Below, piece by piece: positions 8,237-16,297 of a DNA stretch of 64,000 nucleotides. The position numbers were made by a program, and so were the translations under genes. How positions within the stretch are numbered: the stretch's first letter is position 1; each line of letters begins with the position of its first letter. The notes beneath the pieces are model-generated. The model did not search any database, had not been told where the DNA came from, and saw only the letters and a list, made by a program, of their open reading frames with translations. Location: the NCBI GenBank assembly GCA_965248995.1, contig CBDFKY010000015.1, positions 60,002 through 124,001 on the forward strand. The letters run 5' to 3'. The stretch comes from CBDFKY01 sp965248995 (GTDB lineage: Bacteria; Pseudomonadota; Alphaproteobacteria; Rickettsiales; UBA998).

Positions 8237-8500
8237 TTATCTTTTTGCAGGAGTTGCAGGAGGTTTGTTTGTCCACCGCTTCGCAGCCGCCTTCTTAGCA
8301 ATCTCCGTTCGCTGCTCTGGAGTAAGGGATTCCGCCCGTGCCTTACCACCCTTCTTACCACCCAACCTACCAAGCGCAACGGCGGCTTCATTCTTGCCTG
8401 TAGGCTCATTCTCTGGTAGAGTAGTCTCACCCGTTGCCACGTCCACAATGAACTTGGCAAGCTGGTTAGTATCGCGGGGGCGTTTCGGTGTTTTGCTCAT
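8237..8500 (-). CDS. Transposon passenger: small basic KGG-motif protein
   Basis: 87 residues. It begins MSKTPKRPRDTNQLAKFIVD, and the C-terminal half GRLGGKKGGKARAESLTPEQ then KKAAAKRW is strongly basic and rich in alanine and glycine, as in small nucleic-acid-binding proteins found widely in alphaproteobacteria. Exact function is unknown. The ATG at 8500 is preferred over the longer frame to 8560 because the family begins at MSK-TPKRPRDTNQ. No Shine-Dalgarno is visible, so it may be translated from a leaderless message. First gene of the transposon operon, next to the right inverted repeat. Confidence 0.68.
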   Translation of the reverse strand: MSKTPKRPRDTNQLAKFIVDVATGETTLPENEPTGKNEAAVALGRLGGKKGGKARAESLTPEQRTEIAKKAAAKRWTNKPPATPAKR

Positions 8501-8537
8501 GCTTGAAGCATGGCACAAGATGCTTGACCGTTCAAGC
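8499..8537 (-). promoter_or_regulatory. Candidate operator and promoter of the transposon operon
   Basis: ATGCTTGA occurs twice, at 8499-8506 and 8520-8527, 21 bases apart (two helical turns). Each is half of an inverted repeat: ATGCTTGAAGCAT at 8499-8511, overlapping the start codon of the KGG-motif gene, and GCTTGACCGTTCAAGC at 8522-8537. On the minus strand TTGAAC and CATGCT sit 17 bases apart as a weak promoter. Autoregulation by the small basic protein is a reasonable inference. Confidence 0.4.
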
Positions 8538-8552
8538 GTCAAAAAATTAGCC

Positions 8553-8574
8553 AATTTCAAACTGAGACACTACC
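8553..8574. repeat. Right terminal inverted repeat of the IS1-like transposon
   Basis: Perfect 22-base complement of 5402-5423, ending ACACTACC and followed at once by the second AATTTTTG target copy at 8575-8582. Confidence 0.9.
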
Positions 8575-8643
8575 AATTTTTGAGTGACAAATTGTTTTGG
8601 CTCTCAAAAATGAATGGCAAACCTTTTTGACATCCATTTCGCT

Positions 8644-9675
8644 TCAATAGTGAGACTCCAGGGAAATGCAGCCTAAAAACCGTTCCACCGCCTCCACAGG
8701 CGTATCATAAGCGGTCACCAGACGGATCAGTGTGGAACGCTCTCCCTCCCAGCGGTAAAAACCGGCGCCCGCCTGTTCCAGCGAATGAATGAGAGGTTCG
8801 GGAAGATGCACGAACACTTCATTGGCCTGCACCGGATAAGCGGGTGGAAAGCCTGCATCCTGCAATCCTTGCGCCAGCCGTGCGGCCATCCGGTTGGCAT
8901 GTCCCGCATTGCGTCGCCAGAGGTCGTCTTCTACATACGCCTCCAGCTGGGCGGAGATATAGCGCAGTTTGGAAAGCAGGTGGCCGGAACGCTTGCGGCG
9001 GTATTCCGTATCGGCCGCCCGGTCTGGATCGAAGAAAATCACCGCTTCCGCGGCCAGCGCCCCGTTTTTGGTGGCGCCCAGGCACAGCACGTCCACCCCG
9101 GACTTCCACGTCAGCTCGGCGGGGCTGCATTGGAGCGTCGCCAAAGCATTGGCGAAACGCGCTCCGTCCATATGCACGGCGAGATCGTGCGCGTGCGCCA
9201 CGTCCGCCAGCGCCCTTACTTCGTCCGTAACGTAGAGCGTTCCCGCTTCCGTCGCCTGCGTCAGGCTGAGAACCGCCGGTTTTCCGCCATGCAGGGAATG
9301 GCCCTTGCCGAGTTCGGCCTGCAGGGCGGCAAGCGGGATTTTTCCTTGCCCGCCCTGCAATGAAACCAGCTTCGCCCCGCTCGTGAAACATTCCGGCGCT
9401 CCGCACTCATCCTGGGTGATATGGGCGGCCTCATGGCAGTAGATTTTTCCGTAAGGCGGACAGAAGACGGAGAGGCAGAGCGCATTCGCCGCCGTGCCGG
9501 TCACGACGGGAAAGACGGCGACCTCACGTTCGAATATTTCCGAGTAGCGCGCGTTCAGGCGCTCCGTGAAGGCGTCCGCGCCGTACGATGCCTGCCTGCC
9601 CTCATTGCAGGCCAACAGCGCCGCCATGATTTCGGGGCAGACTCCGGTGATGTTGTCGCTGGTGAAATCCATCAT
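8644..9675 (-). CDS. ltaE: Low-specificity L-threonine aldolase
   Basis: 343 residues. PLP fold-type I enzyme of the beta-eliminating lyase group that cleaves threonine (or allo-threonine) to glycine and acetaldehyde. Seen: the FTSDNITG N-terminus, YGAD-FTERLN, the VVTGTAANAL cofactor loop, HMDGARFANA with the PLP-ring aspartate, and LGATKNGAL with the Schiff-base lysine near residue 206. Two adjacent ATGs (9675, 9672) could start it. It is the first intact gene to the right of the transposon, in the same direction, and is convergent with nothing nearby. Confidence 0.85.
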   Translation of the reverse strand: MMDFTSDNITGVCPEIMAALLACNEGRQASYGADAFTERLNARYSEIFEREVAVFPVVTGTAANALCLSVFCPPYGKIYCHEAAHITQDECGAPECFTSGAKLVSLQGGQGKIPLAALQAELGKGHSLHGGKPAVLSLTQATEAGTLYVTDEVRALADVAHAHDLAVHMDGARFANALATLQCSPAELTWKSGVDVLCLGATKNGALAAEAVIFFDPDRAADTEYRRKRSGHLLSKLRYISAQLEAYVEDDLWRRNAGHANRMAARLAQGLQDAGFPPAYPVQANEVFVHLPEPLIHSLEQAGAGFYRWEGERSTLIRLVTAYDTPVEAVERFLGCISLESHY

Positions 9676-9712
9676 GCGGAAAGTTATAGCTACTGATGCG
9701 CCGTATGTCTAT

Positions 9713-10204
9713 TTATCTGCCGAAAGGAAGGGCGAGCGTTACGTCCGCCTGCCTGCAGACTGGGGCGCATCCTGCTCCGTTCGGCTGCACAGTGTGGTAA
9801 AGTGGAGTGAAATCCTCTTCCGCCAGCGTGCGCCCGTCCTTCTCGATACGCAGCGAGACATGAAGAGGTCCGGCAGGCAGCAGGATATCCCCGAAACCAT
9901 GTGCCGCGCGCGGGAGTGCGCAGCCTGATTCCATGATCCGTGCCGCATCCGGGGAAGAACATACGATATGCTGCTCGCAGGAAGCGAAAGGCAGGACACC
10001 GCGACACTCGATTTTCTCCCCGTCCAGCAGAAAGCGAAAGTGATAAGACCCCGCCGCCCAGGAATAGGCGGCCGGAATATGCACCGTCACGCCGTCCATA
10101 CAGCCCATTTCGGTGCATGCCGCTTTAGCGGATGCGACAAGGCAAAGGCAAGGACAGCTTAAGACCAATGCGAGGCCGAGCGAACGTAAGCTCTTACGCC
10201 GCAA
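9713..10204 (-). CDS. Exported cysteine-rich protein, unknown
   Basis: 163 residues with a clear signal peptide (basic N-terminus, hydrophobic core LGLALVLSCPCLCLV, cleavage likely after ASAKA). The mature part starts ACTEMGCMDG and holds several paired cysteines likely to form disulfides in the periplasm; the YHFRFLLDGEKIEC segment suggests a beta-sandwich. No family recognised. It starts with TTG at 10204, inside the end of sucD (11-base overlap), with AAGGA five bases upstream, so it should be translationally coupled to sucD. Confidence 0.6.
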   Translation of the reverse strand: MRRKSLRSLGLALVLSCPCLCLVASAKAACTEMGCMDGVTVHIPAAYSWAAGSYHFRFLLDGEKIECRGVLPFASCEQHIVCSSPDAARIMESGCALPRAAHGFGDILLPAGPLHVSLRIEKDGRTLAEEDFTPLYHTVQPNGAGCAPVCRQADVTLALPFGR

Positions 10205-11069
10205 GCAGTTCCTTCATCGTGCGGCCGAGCAGGGCAGGGGAATCCGATACGCGGATACCGGCCGAGCGCATCGCTTCCACCTTGTCGTCCGCACCGCCCT
10301 TGCCACCGGCGACGATGGCGCCCGCATGACCCATCCGGCGGCCGGGAGGGGCCGTACGCCCGGCGATGAAACCGACCATCGGTTTCTTGATCTTGTGTTT
10401 ACGCACGAACTCCGCCGCTTCCTCTTCCGCCGAGCCGCCGATTTCGCCGATCATGACGATGGCGTGCGTCTCCGGGTCAGCCAAGAACAGGTCGATCACG
10501 TCGATGAAATTCGTCCCGTTGACCGGATCGCCGCCGATGCCCACACAGGTGGACTGGCCGTACCCTTCCGCGGATGTCTGGTACACCGCTTCATACGTCA
10601 GCGTGCCCGAGCGCGAGACGATGCCGATATTGCCCTTGCGGTGGATATGTCCCGGCATGATGCCGATCTTGCATTCGCCGGGCGTGATGACGCCGGGGCA
10701 GTTCGGTCCGACCAGCCGGGTTTTGGAGCCGCTTAAGCCGCGCTTCACCTTCACCATGTCGAGCACGGGAATGCCTTCTGTAATGCAGATCACCAGTTCG
10801 ATCTGTGCGTCGATCGCCTCCAGGATCGCATCGGCCGCGAAGGGAGGTGGCACGTAGATCACGCTGGCGTTCGCCCCGGTTTTTGCTTTCGCTTCCGTCA
10901 CCGTGTCGAACACCGGCAGGCCGAGATGCTCCTGCCCGCCCTTGTTCGGGGTGACGCCGCCGACCATCTGTGTGCCGTACGCGACGGCCTGTTCGGAGTG
11001 ATAGGTTCCTTCACGCCCGGTAAAGCCTTGGCATATTACTTTGGTGTTTTTGTTGATGAGGATGGACAT
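10194..11069 (-). CDS. sucD: Succinyl-CoA ligase, alpha subunit
   Basis: 291 residues, the normal length. CoA-binding N-terminal domain (GFTGREGTYHSEQA), the IVSRSGTLTYEAVYQT segment, GIGGDPVNGTNFID, and the active-site histidine loop GRTAPPGRRMGHAGAIV. It makes succinate, CoA and ATP/GTP from succinyl-CoA in the TCA cycle as a heterodimer with SucC. In most alphaproteobacteria sucC and sucD are adjacent; here two small genes and 500 bases separate them. Start has AAGGAGAC in good position. Confidence 0.95.
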   Translation of the reverse strand: MSILINKNTKVICQGFTGREGTYHSEQAVAYGTQMVGGVTPNKGGQEHLGLPVFDTVTEAKAKTGANASVIYVPPPFAADAILEAIDAQIELVICITEGIPVLDMVKVKRGLSGSKTRLVGPNCPGVITPGECKIGIMPGHIHRKGNIGIVSRSGTLTYEAVYQTSAEGYGQSTCVGIGGDPVNGTNFIDVIDLFLADPETHAIVMIGEIGGSAEEEAAEFVRKHKIKKPMVGFIAGRTAPPGRRMGHAGAIVAGGKGGADDKVEAMRSAGIRVSDSPALLGRTMKELLAA

Positions 11070-11082
11070 GGTAGAAGTCTCC

Positions 11083-11403
11083 TTAAAATTTTCGTTCAGT
11101 GGATAATGGTTGCGCTAGCCGTTCAAAATAAATTTTACTGGTTGGTCCTAATATGGATACGGTTGTTGCGTATATATCTTGTTTGTTAGTATTTTGAAGG
11201 GTCAATGCAAATCCAGCACGACCATCAACGGAGACAGCGGAATCAATAGCTTTTACATTCTTTATACTGACAGATGAATCTGGTTCGAGCATGGCATTAG
11301 TTGTTACAGCAATGTCTATCCCCGTATCAGGACGAATAATAGCATAACATCCATCCTGATCAGTGAATTTTTGACATGAAATGACTTTGGCATCATTAGA
11401 CAT
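11083..11403 (-). CDS. Unknown small protein inserted between sucC and sucD
   Basis: 106 residues from the ATG at 11403, which has GGAG seven bases upstream. Composition is polar and AT-rich compared with its neighbours. Segments VISCQKFTDQDGCYAIIRPD and GFALTLQNTNKQDIYATT suggest a small beta-rich domain, but no family is recognised. It follows the HicB-like gene by 14 bases and precedes sucD by 13, so all are probably on one message. Confidence 0.55.
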   Translation of the reverse strand: MSNDAKVISCQKFTDQDGCYAIIRPDTGIDIAVTTNAMLEPDSSVSIKNVKAIDSAVSVDGRAGFALTLQNTNKQDIYATTVSILGPTSKIYFERLAQPLSTERKF

Positions 11404-11417
11404 TTTTTGCTCCAAAA

Positions 11418-11558
11418 TTAGCAAGGATCGGAGTACAGTTCCACTGCTTCCTTGATGTTCGCCACCGCTTCTTCCAGTGAATCACCAAAGGAAGAGACAT
11501 CTACGTTCAGGCATTGCGCCACGTAATGCTGCCCCTCTTGGTAAATGACATATTTCAT
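11418..11558 (-). CDS. HicB-like small protein
   Basis: 46 residues beginning MKYVIYQEGQHYVAQCLNVD and continuing VSSFGDSLEEAVANIKEAVE. This is the beta-beta-alpha HicB core that occurs in antitoxins of HicAB systems and in stand-alone HicB-like proteins. No DNA-binding tail and no HicA toxin (double-stranded RNA-binding fold) is seen beside it; the neighbouring 106-residue protein does not look like HicA. It starts 17 bases after the sucC stop. Solitary HicB-like proteins in metabolic operons are common and have no agreed role. Confidence 0.7.
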   Translation of the reverse strand: MKYVIYQEGQHYVAQCLNVDVSSFGDSLEEAVANIKEAVELYSDPC

Positions 11559-11575
11559 ATGATTCAACATATGCC

Positions 11576-12751
11576 TTACGCCGCCTTCTTCATCTTCACC
11601 GCTGACACAATCTTCTTTGCGGCGTCCTCCAGATTATCCGCCGGAATGATATCGAGGCCCGACGTGGAGAGCATTTTCTTGCCCAGTTCCACGTTCGTAC
11701 CTTCCAGCCGCACCACCAGCGGCACCGAGAGGGACACTTCCTTCGCCGCAGCAATCACCCCTTCAGCGATGGTATCGCAGCGCATGATGCCGCCGAAAAT
11801 ATTGACCAGAATGCCTTGCACGTTCGGATCGGAGAGGATCAGCTTGAAGGCCTGCGTCACTTTCTCCTTGTTGGCGCCGCCGCCGACATCCAGGAAGTTG
11901 GCAGGTTCGGAGCCGTGCAGCTTGATGATGTCCATCGTCGCCATCGCCAAGCCCGCGCCGTTGACCATGCAGCCGATATTGCCGTCCATCTTGACGTAGG
12001 CGAGGCCGAACTGCGCCGCTTTCTGTTCCAGCGGGTCTTCTTCGTCCGGATCGCGCATCTCGGCGATTTCCGCCTGGCGGTAGAGCGCGTTTTCATCGAA
12101 ATTGAATTTCGCGTCCAGCGCCACCAATTTATCGTCGGCGGTCACCACCAGCGGGTTGATCTCCACCTGGCTGGCGTCCGTCTCCACGAAACAGCGGTAC
12201 AGCGCGCTGATGAACGGCCAGAAAGCCTTCTGCTGTTCGGTGCTCAAATCCAGGCCGAAGGCGATCTTGCGGGCATGGAAGGTCTGGAAACCGCTCGCCG
12301 GGTCTACTTCCACCATCATGATTTTCTCAGGGCTGTGCATGGCCACTTCCTCGATATCCACGCCCCCTTCCGACGACGCCATAAAGGTGATGCGGCTGGA
12401 GGCGCGGTCTACCACGATCCCTAAATACAGTTCGCGGGCGATGTTGCTTCCTTCCTCGATGTAGACACGCTTGACCAGTCGGCCTTCCGGGCCGGTCTGG
12501 TGGGTGATGAGCGTCATGCCCAGCATCGCTTTCGCGTACTGCTTCACTTCGTCGGTATTCTTGGCGAGCTTGACCCCGCCCGCCTTGCCGCGCCCGCCCG
12601 CATGGATCTGCGCCTTGACTACCTTGATGCCTGCCTCCAGTTCCTGTGCGGCCTTTTCCGCCTCTTCCGGTGTATAGGCCACCTTGCCGTTGGGCACGGG
12701 AACGCCGTATTTTTTAAGGATTACTTTGGCCTGGTATTCATGGATGTTCAT
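11576..12751 (-). CDS. sucC: Succinyl-CoA ligase, beta subunit
   Basis: 391 residues. ATP-grasp N-terminal part (MNIHEYQAKVILKKYGVPVP; KAQIHAGGRGKAGGVK), nucleotide-binding VEINPLVVT, and the C-terminal ligase domain with FLDVGGGANKEKV and NIFGGIMRCD. Partner of SucD. The start region carries a near-tandem ACATCCATGA duplicated so that two ATGs occur in different frames; the one giving MNIHEYQ is correct. Upstream lies an unknown gene and then mdh. Confidence 0.95.
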   Translation of the reverse strand: MNIHEYQAKVILKKYGVPVPNGKVAYTPEEAEKAAQELEAGIKVVKAQIHAGGRGKAGGVKLAKNTDEVKQYAKAMLGMTLITHQTGPEGRLVKRVYIEEGSNIARELYLGIVVDRASSRITFMASSEGGVDIEEVAMHSPEKIMMVEVDPASGFQTFHARKIAFGLDLSTEQQKAFWPFISALYRCFVETDASQVEINPLVVTADDKLVALDAKFNFDENALYRQAEIAEMRDPDEEDPLEQKAAQFGLAYVKMDGNIGCMVNGAGLAMATMDIIKLHGSEPANFLDVGGGANKEKVTQAFKLILSDPNVQGILVNIFGGIMRCDTIAEGVIAAAKEVSLSVPLVVRLEGTNVELGKKMLSTSGLDIIPADNLEDAAKKIVSAVKMKKAA

Positions 12752-12780
12752 GGATGTCCTCTTCGGTCAGTATATAAAAA

Positions 12781-13305
12781 TTATCGTGAACGGGATGTTT
12801 TGTGTGGACTCGCCAATTCCATTGCTTGTGTCGCCGCACAAAACTCCGGAATCTTATCGTTGTCAATGACGTAATTAACGAGATTAGCGGGGTCGTTTTT
12901 CAAAACGCCCAATTCTAATCTATTCAGTCCTAAGCTAGTCGCAATGGGTATAAGCTGTATATCCGATGCGGATGATAATTTAAGATAGCCATTAATGATT
13001 CCGTAAAGCTCCCCTCGTGTTACCGTGATTTGTTCATTCTCAAAATCCGGAATGCGATAGTATTCTATGGCTTGATGAAGTGCCTCAAACAATTGCGCTC
13101 TTTGATCTGAATAATTGCACTCCATCACGATAGACAGGGCAACGACTTCAGCCAGACCCTCATGTGGAATTTGCGATATGATTTCCGGGTGGTCTGAGAA
13201 AGTGTTTTCAATAAACGCTTTTCTTGAGCCAGGAGTGCGCATAAAGGGTTTTGCAGCCAGCTTCTTAGCCAAGGTGATGCGTTCTTCTGCGCTCATTTTC
13301 TCCAT
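12781..13305 (-). CDS. Unknown protein between mdh and sucC
   Basis: 174 residues from ATG at 13305 (13296 is an alternative start). Mostly helical and polar: an N-terminal ERITLAKKLAAKPF stretch, a middle helix pair around AEVVALSIVMECNYSDQRAQ, and a C-terminal SPHKTSRSR tail. No family recognised. AT-richer than mdh and sucC, which flank it by 20 and 29 bases in the same direction. It therefore looks like an insertion into an mdh-sucC-sucD operon that has stayed in frame with transcription. Confidence 0.55.
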   Translation of the reverse strand: MEKMSAEERITLAKKLAAKPFMRTPGSRKAFIENTFSDHPEIISQIPHEGLAEVVALSIVMECNYSDQRAQLFEALHQAIEYYRIPDFENEQITVTRGELYGIINGYLKLSSASDIQLIPIATSLGLNRLELGVLKNDPANLVNYVIDNDKIPEFCAATQAMELASPHKTSRSR

Positions 13306-13325
13306 TTGAACAATACCAAGATCCG

Positions 13326-14288
13326 TTAAGCCGCCATCTTTTGCAGATCAATGCTTTCGCACAGCTCCCGCACCGCGTCCACCGACGCATCGAACGCTTT
13401 TTTAGTCGTACCGTCGAGCGAGATTTCCACCACTTTCTCAATGCCGCCTTTACCAATAATCGCGGGTACGCCGACATACAGCCCTTTTACACCATATTCC
13501 CCGTCCAAATACGCCGCACATGGCAGGATGCGGCGCTGGTCTTTCAGGTACGATTCCGCCATGGCGATAGCGGAGGCCGCCGGTGCATAAAACGCCGAGC
13601 CGGTTTTCAGCAGCTTGACGATTTCGCCGCCACCGTTGCGGGTCCGGTCGACGATCTCATCCAGTTTGCCTTGAGAGAGCCAGCCCATCTTGACGATTTC
13701 GGGCAGCGGAATACCGGCCACCGTGGAATAATTCACCACGGGCACCATGGTATCACCATGCCCACCCAGCACGAAGGTGGACACATCCTGAATGGCGACG
13801 TTCAGCGCTTCGGCGAGGAAATAGGTAAAGCGCGAAGAGTCGAGCACACCTGCCATACCGCAGACCTTGTTCGCTTTGAAGCCGGTTTTTTCCTGCATTA
13901 CCCAGACCATCGCGTCGAGCGGGTTGGTGATGACGATGACAAACGCGTCCGGTGCGTGCGCCTTGATGCCTTCCGCTACCGAAGTGATGATCTTCGTATT
14001 GATGCCGACCAGGTCGTCCCGGCTCATGCCAGGTTTGCGCGGGACGCCGGCGGTGACAATGCACACGTCCGCCCCGGCGATGTCTTTATAATCGTTGGTT
14101 CCCCGTATCGATACGTTGCAGCCGTCGACCGCCGTGGCTTGTGAGATATCGAGCGCCTTGCCCTGCGGCATGTCCTCGCTCACGTCGAACAGCACCACAT
14201 CTCCGAGTTCTTTCTGCGCAGCCAGATGGGCGAGCGTCCCGCCGATCATTCCGGAACCGATAAGGGCGATTTTAGGGCGTGGCGTCAT
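13326..14288 (-). CDS. mdh: Malate dehydrogenase, LDH-like type
   Basis: 320 residues, the size of the LDH-like MDH of alphaproteobacteria. NAD-binding GSGMIGGTLA at the N-terminus, substrate arginines in VPRKPGMSRDDL, NPLDAMVWV, and the catalytic histidine in VLGGHGDTMVP. It interconverts malate and oxaloacetate. AAGGAGA precedes the ATG. First gene of the TCA block reading leftward; argG lies upstream in the same direction. Confidence 0.95.
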   Translation of the reverse strand: MTPRPKIALIGSGMIGGTLAHLAAQKELGDVVLFDVSEDMPQGKALDISQATAVDGCNVSIRGTNDYKDIAGADVCIVTAGVPRKPGMSRDDLVGINTKIITSVAEGIKAHAPDAFVIVITNPLDAMVWVMQEKTGFKANKVCGMAGVLDSSRFTYFLAEALNVAIQDVSTFVLGGHGDTMVPVVNYSTVAGIPLPEIVKMGWLSQGKLDEIVDRTRNGGGEIVKLLKTGSAFYAPAASAIAMAESYLKDQRRILPCAAYLDGEYGVKGLYVGVPAIIGKGGIEKVVEISLDGTTKKAFDASVDAVRELCESIDLQKMAA

Positions 14289-14412
14289 GGAGGGTCTCCT
14301 TTACATATAAGATGAATTCGCCGGCACACCTTAACCCCCGGGCGTATCCCTGACAAGTCAAAATGCGATCCGCTTGATGGAAGCGTTATACCCTAAAAGC
14401 CTTTCGGAAATG

Positions 14413-15633
14413 TTAATATCCGTATGCCTTCGCCCCAAGCCGCAACCGCAGGGCATTCAACTTGATGAACCCTTCCGCGTCGCGCTGGTCATAGACCGCG
14501 TCCTCTTCGAACGTCACATGCGCGGCGGAATACAGGCTTCTCGGAGCGCGGCGCCCTTCCACCGTGACGTTGCCTTTATACAGGCGCAGGCGTACCTCGC
14601 CCGTCACGTTCACCTGGCTGGCGTCGATCAGCGCCTGCAGCATCTCGCGTTCCGGTGAGAACCAGTAGCCCGTATAGATCAGCTCGGCGTAGCGCGGCAT
14701 CAGCTCATCCTTCAGGTGCGCCGCCCCTCGATCCAGCGTGATGGATTCGATGGCACGGTGCGCCGCCAGCAGGATCGTGCCGCCGGGCGTCTCGTACACC
14801 CCGCGTGACTTCATGCCGACATAGCGGTTTTCCACCAGATCCAGCCGCCCGACGCCGTGGCGTCCGCCGATCATATTGAGGCGGGCCAACAGCGTGGCGG
14901 GGGAGAGCGCCTCCCCGTCGATGCTCACCGCGTCGCCCCGTTCGAGCCCGATCGTGATGGTCTCGGCCTTATCGGGGGCGGCTTCGGGGGAAACCGTCCA
15001 GCGGAACATCGCCGGGTCCGGGGCGACCCAGGGGTCTTCCAGCGTCTTGCCTTCATAAGAGATATGCAGCAGGTTGGCGTCCATCGAATACGGCGCTTCG
15101 CCGCGCTTGTCCCTGGCGATGGGTATCTGGTGGGACTCGGCGTAAGCGATCAGTCTGGTGCGGGAGTTCAGATCCCACTCCCGCCACGGGGCGATGACGC
15201 GGATGTCCGGCTGCAGCGCGTAATATCCCAGTTCGAAACGTACCTGATCGTTTCCCTTGCCGGTCGCCCCGTGCGAAACGGCGTGTGCGCCGACCTTGCG
15301 GGCGATTTCGATCTGTTTTTTGGCGATCAGCGGGCGGGCGATCGACGTACCGAGCAAATATAGGCCTTCATAGAGCGCGTTGGCACGGAACATCGGGAAG
15401 ACATAGTCCGAGACGAATTCCTCCCGCACGTCCTCAATGAAGATATGCTCCGGCCTGATACCGAGCAGCAGGGCCTTCTGGCGCGCCGGTTCCAGTTCCT
15501 CGCCCTGGCCGAGGTCGGCGGTGAACGTGATCACTTCCGCGGCGTGAGTATCCTGCAGCCATTTAAGGATCACGGAGGTATCCAGCCCTCCCGAATAAGC
15601 CAGCACGACCTTGCAGCCCTTTTCCATCGTCAT
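14413..15633 (-). CDS. argG: Argininosuccinate synthase
   Basis: 406 residues. The N-type ATP pyrophosphatase loop LAYSGGLDTSVIL is at the N-terminus, followed by the citrulline/aspartate-binding segments SHGATGKGNDQVRFE and SRTRLIAYAESHQI, and by GRHGVGRLDLVENRYVGMKSRG. It joins citrulline and aspartate in arginine synthesis. Complete and ordinary. Divergent from the thioredoxin-like gene. Confidence 0.95.
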   Translation of the reverse strand: MTMEKGCKVVLAYSGGLDTSVILKWLQDTHAAEVITFTADLGQGEELEPARQKALLLGIRPEHIFIEDVREEFVSDYVFPMFRANALYEGLYLLGTSIARPLIAKKQIEIARKVGAHAVSHGATGKGNDQVRFELGYYALQPDIRVIAPWREWDLNSRTRLIAYAESHQIPIARDKRGEAPYSMDANLLHISYEGKTLEDPWVAPDPAMFRWTVSPEAAPDKAETITIGLERGDAVSIDGEALSPATLLARLNMIGGRHGVGRLDLVENRYVGMKSRGVYETPGGTILLAAHRAIESITLDRGAAHLKDELMPRYAELIYTGYWFSPEREMLQALIDASQVNVTGEVRLRLYKGNVTVEGRRAPRSLYSAAHVTFEEDAVYDQRDAEGFIKLNALRLRLGAKAYGY

Positions 15634-15671
15634 GACATGTCCTGTTAATGTATATTAAAAATGATACTTTG

Positions 15672-15700
15672 TTGCTGGGGGGCGTTAAATCATGTATAGT
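15672..15700 (+). promoter_or_regulatory. Promoter of the thioredoxin-like gene (possibly leaderless)
   Basis: TTGCTG at 15672-15677 and TATAGT at 15695-15700 with a 17-base spacer. Transcription should start about 7 bases downstream, which is the A of the ATG at 15707, so the message may have no leader. The -10 and following bases (TATAGTCATTCC) are identical to the left end of the 117-bp MITE family in this window, perhaps by chance. Confidence 0.5.
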
Positions 15701-15706
15701 CATTCC

Positions 15707-16297
15707 ATGCAGGCTATCAATCGAATTATGAACGCGACCGGTTTTCTGATCCTCCTGCTCGGCGCGGTGAGCTTCGGCGGAATGCTGATGCACGGCAGGG
15801 CTTCGGACAATGCGGCGATTCATGAGGCGGGTGCGGCGGCGCCTTATGTCCTCGCCAAAATGGACGGCGCCTTGTTTAAGGATGTCCTGAAGGATTCCTA
15901 CACCAGACCGGTGTTTCTGATGGTGTACGCCTCATGGTGCCCCCATTGCAAGCGCATGTTCAAGGAATTGAACGCGTTGCAGGCGGAACATCGCGGCAAG
16001 CTGCGCATCATCGCCCTTTCCATCGACAACCGGGACGCCCAGGCCAGCGCCTTCGCGGGCAGCATCTCGCCGCTCAACCTCGAAGTCTACCGGATCAAGG
16101 ACGGAGATTCCTACCGCGAAGTGGGAGACGATCTGCGCGCGCTCGGCCTGCATTTCGAGGGAGGCAGGAGCCCGAATGTCGGCGTACCCTATAATACGGC
16201 GATTTATAAGGGCAAGGCGGTGGCGGAAGTGGCGGGCGCGATTCCTTCGGAGAATATCCAGAAACTGGTTGGTGATATTGCGGCGAATGCGAAATAA
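15707..16297 (+). CDS. Membrane-anchored thioredoxin-like protein
   Basis: 196 residues from the ATG at 15707. N-terminal hydrophobic anchor (ATGFLILLLGAVSFGGML), then a periplasmic thioredoxin fold with the redox motif WCPHC near residue 83 (DsbA-like CPHC dipeptide rather than CGPC) and a cis-proline region at NVGVPYNTAIY. Likely a periplasmic thiol-disulfide protein of the TlpA/DsbE class; partner unknown. An ATG at 15692 would lie inside the promoter, so 15707 or 15728 is preferred. Confidence 0.75.
   Translation: MQAINRIMNATGFLILLLGAVSFGGMLMHGRASDNAAIHEAGAAAPYVLAKMDGALFKDVLKDSYTRPVFLMVYASWCPHCKRMFKELNALQAEHRGKLRIIALSIDNRDAQASAFAGSISPLNLEVYRIKDGDSYREVGDDLRALGLHFEGGRSPNVGVPYNTAIYKGKAVAEVAGAIPSENIQKLVGDIAANAK

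Larger units (their letters stand above)
5402..8574. mobile_element. IS1-like transposon with four passenger genes
   Basis: A 3173-bp element bounded by perfect 22-bp terminal inverted repeats, left at 5402-5423 (starting GGTAGTGTCTCAGTTTG) and right at 8553-8574. It is flanked by an exact 8-bp direct repeat AATTTTTG at 5394-5401 and 8575-8582, a target duplication in the range known for IS1-type insertion. All five genes inside read leftward: KGG-motif protein, ParA-like ATPase, DDE transposase, coiled-coil protein, membrane protein. Ordinary IS1 elements are below 1 kb, so about 2.2 kb is cargo. The intact duplication implies direct insertion as one unit. Confidence 0.88.

Noticed and set aside
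11418..11558. Complete HicAB toxin-antitoxin system
   Set aside because: Only a HicB-like core is present. The neighbouring protein lacks the short basic HicA pattern with its active histidine, so a functional pair is not supported.
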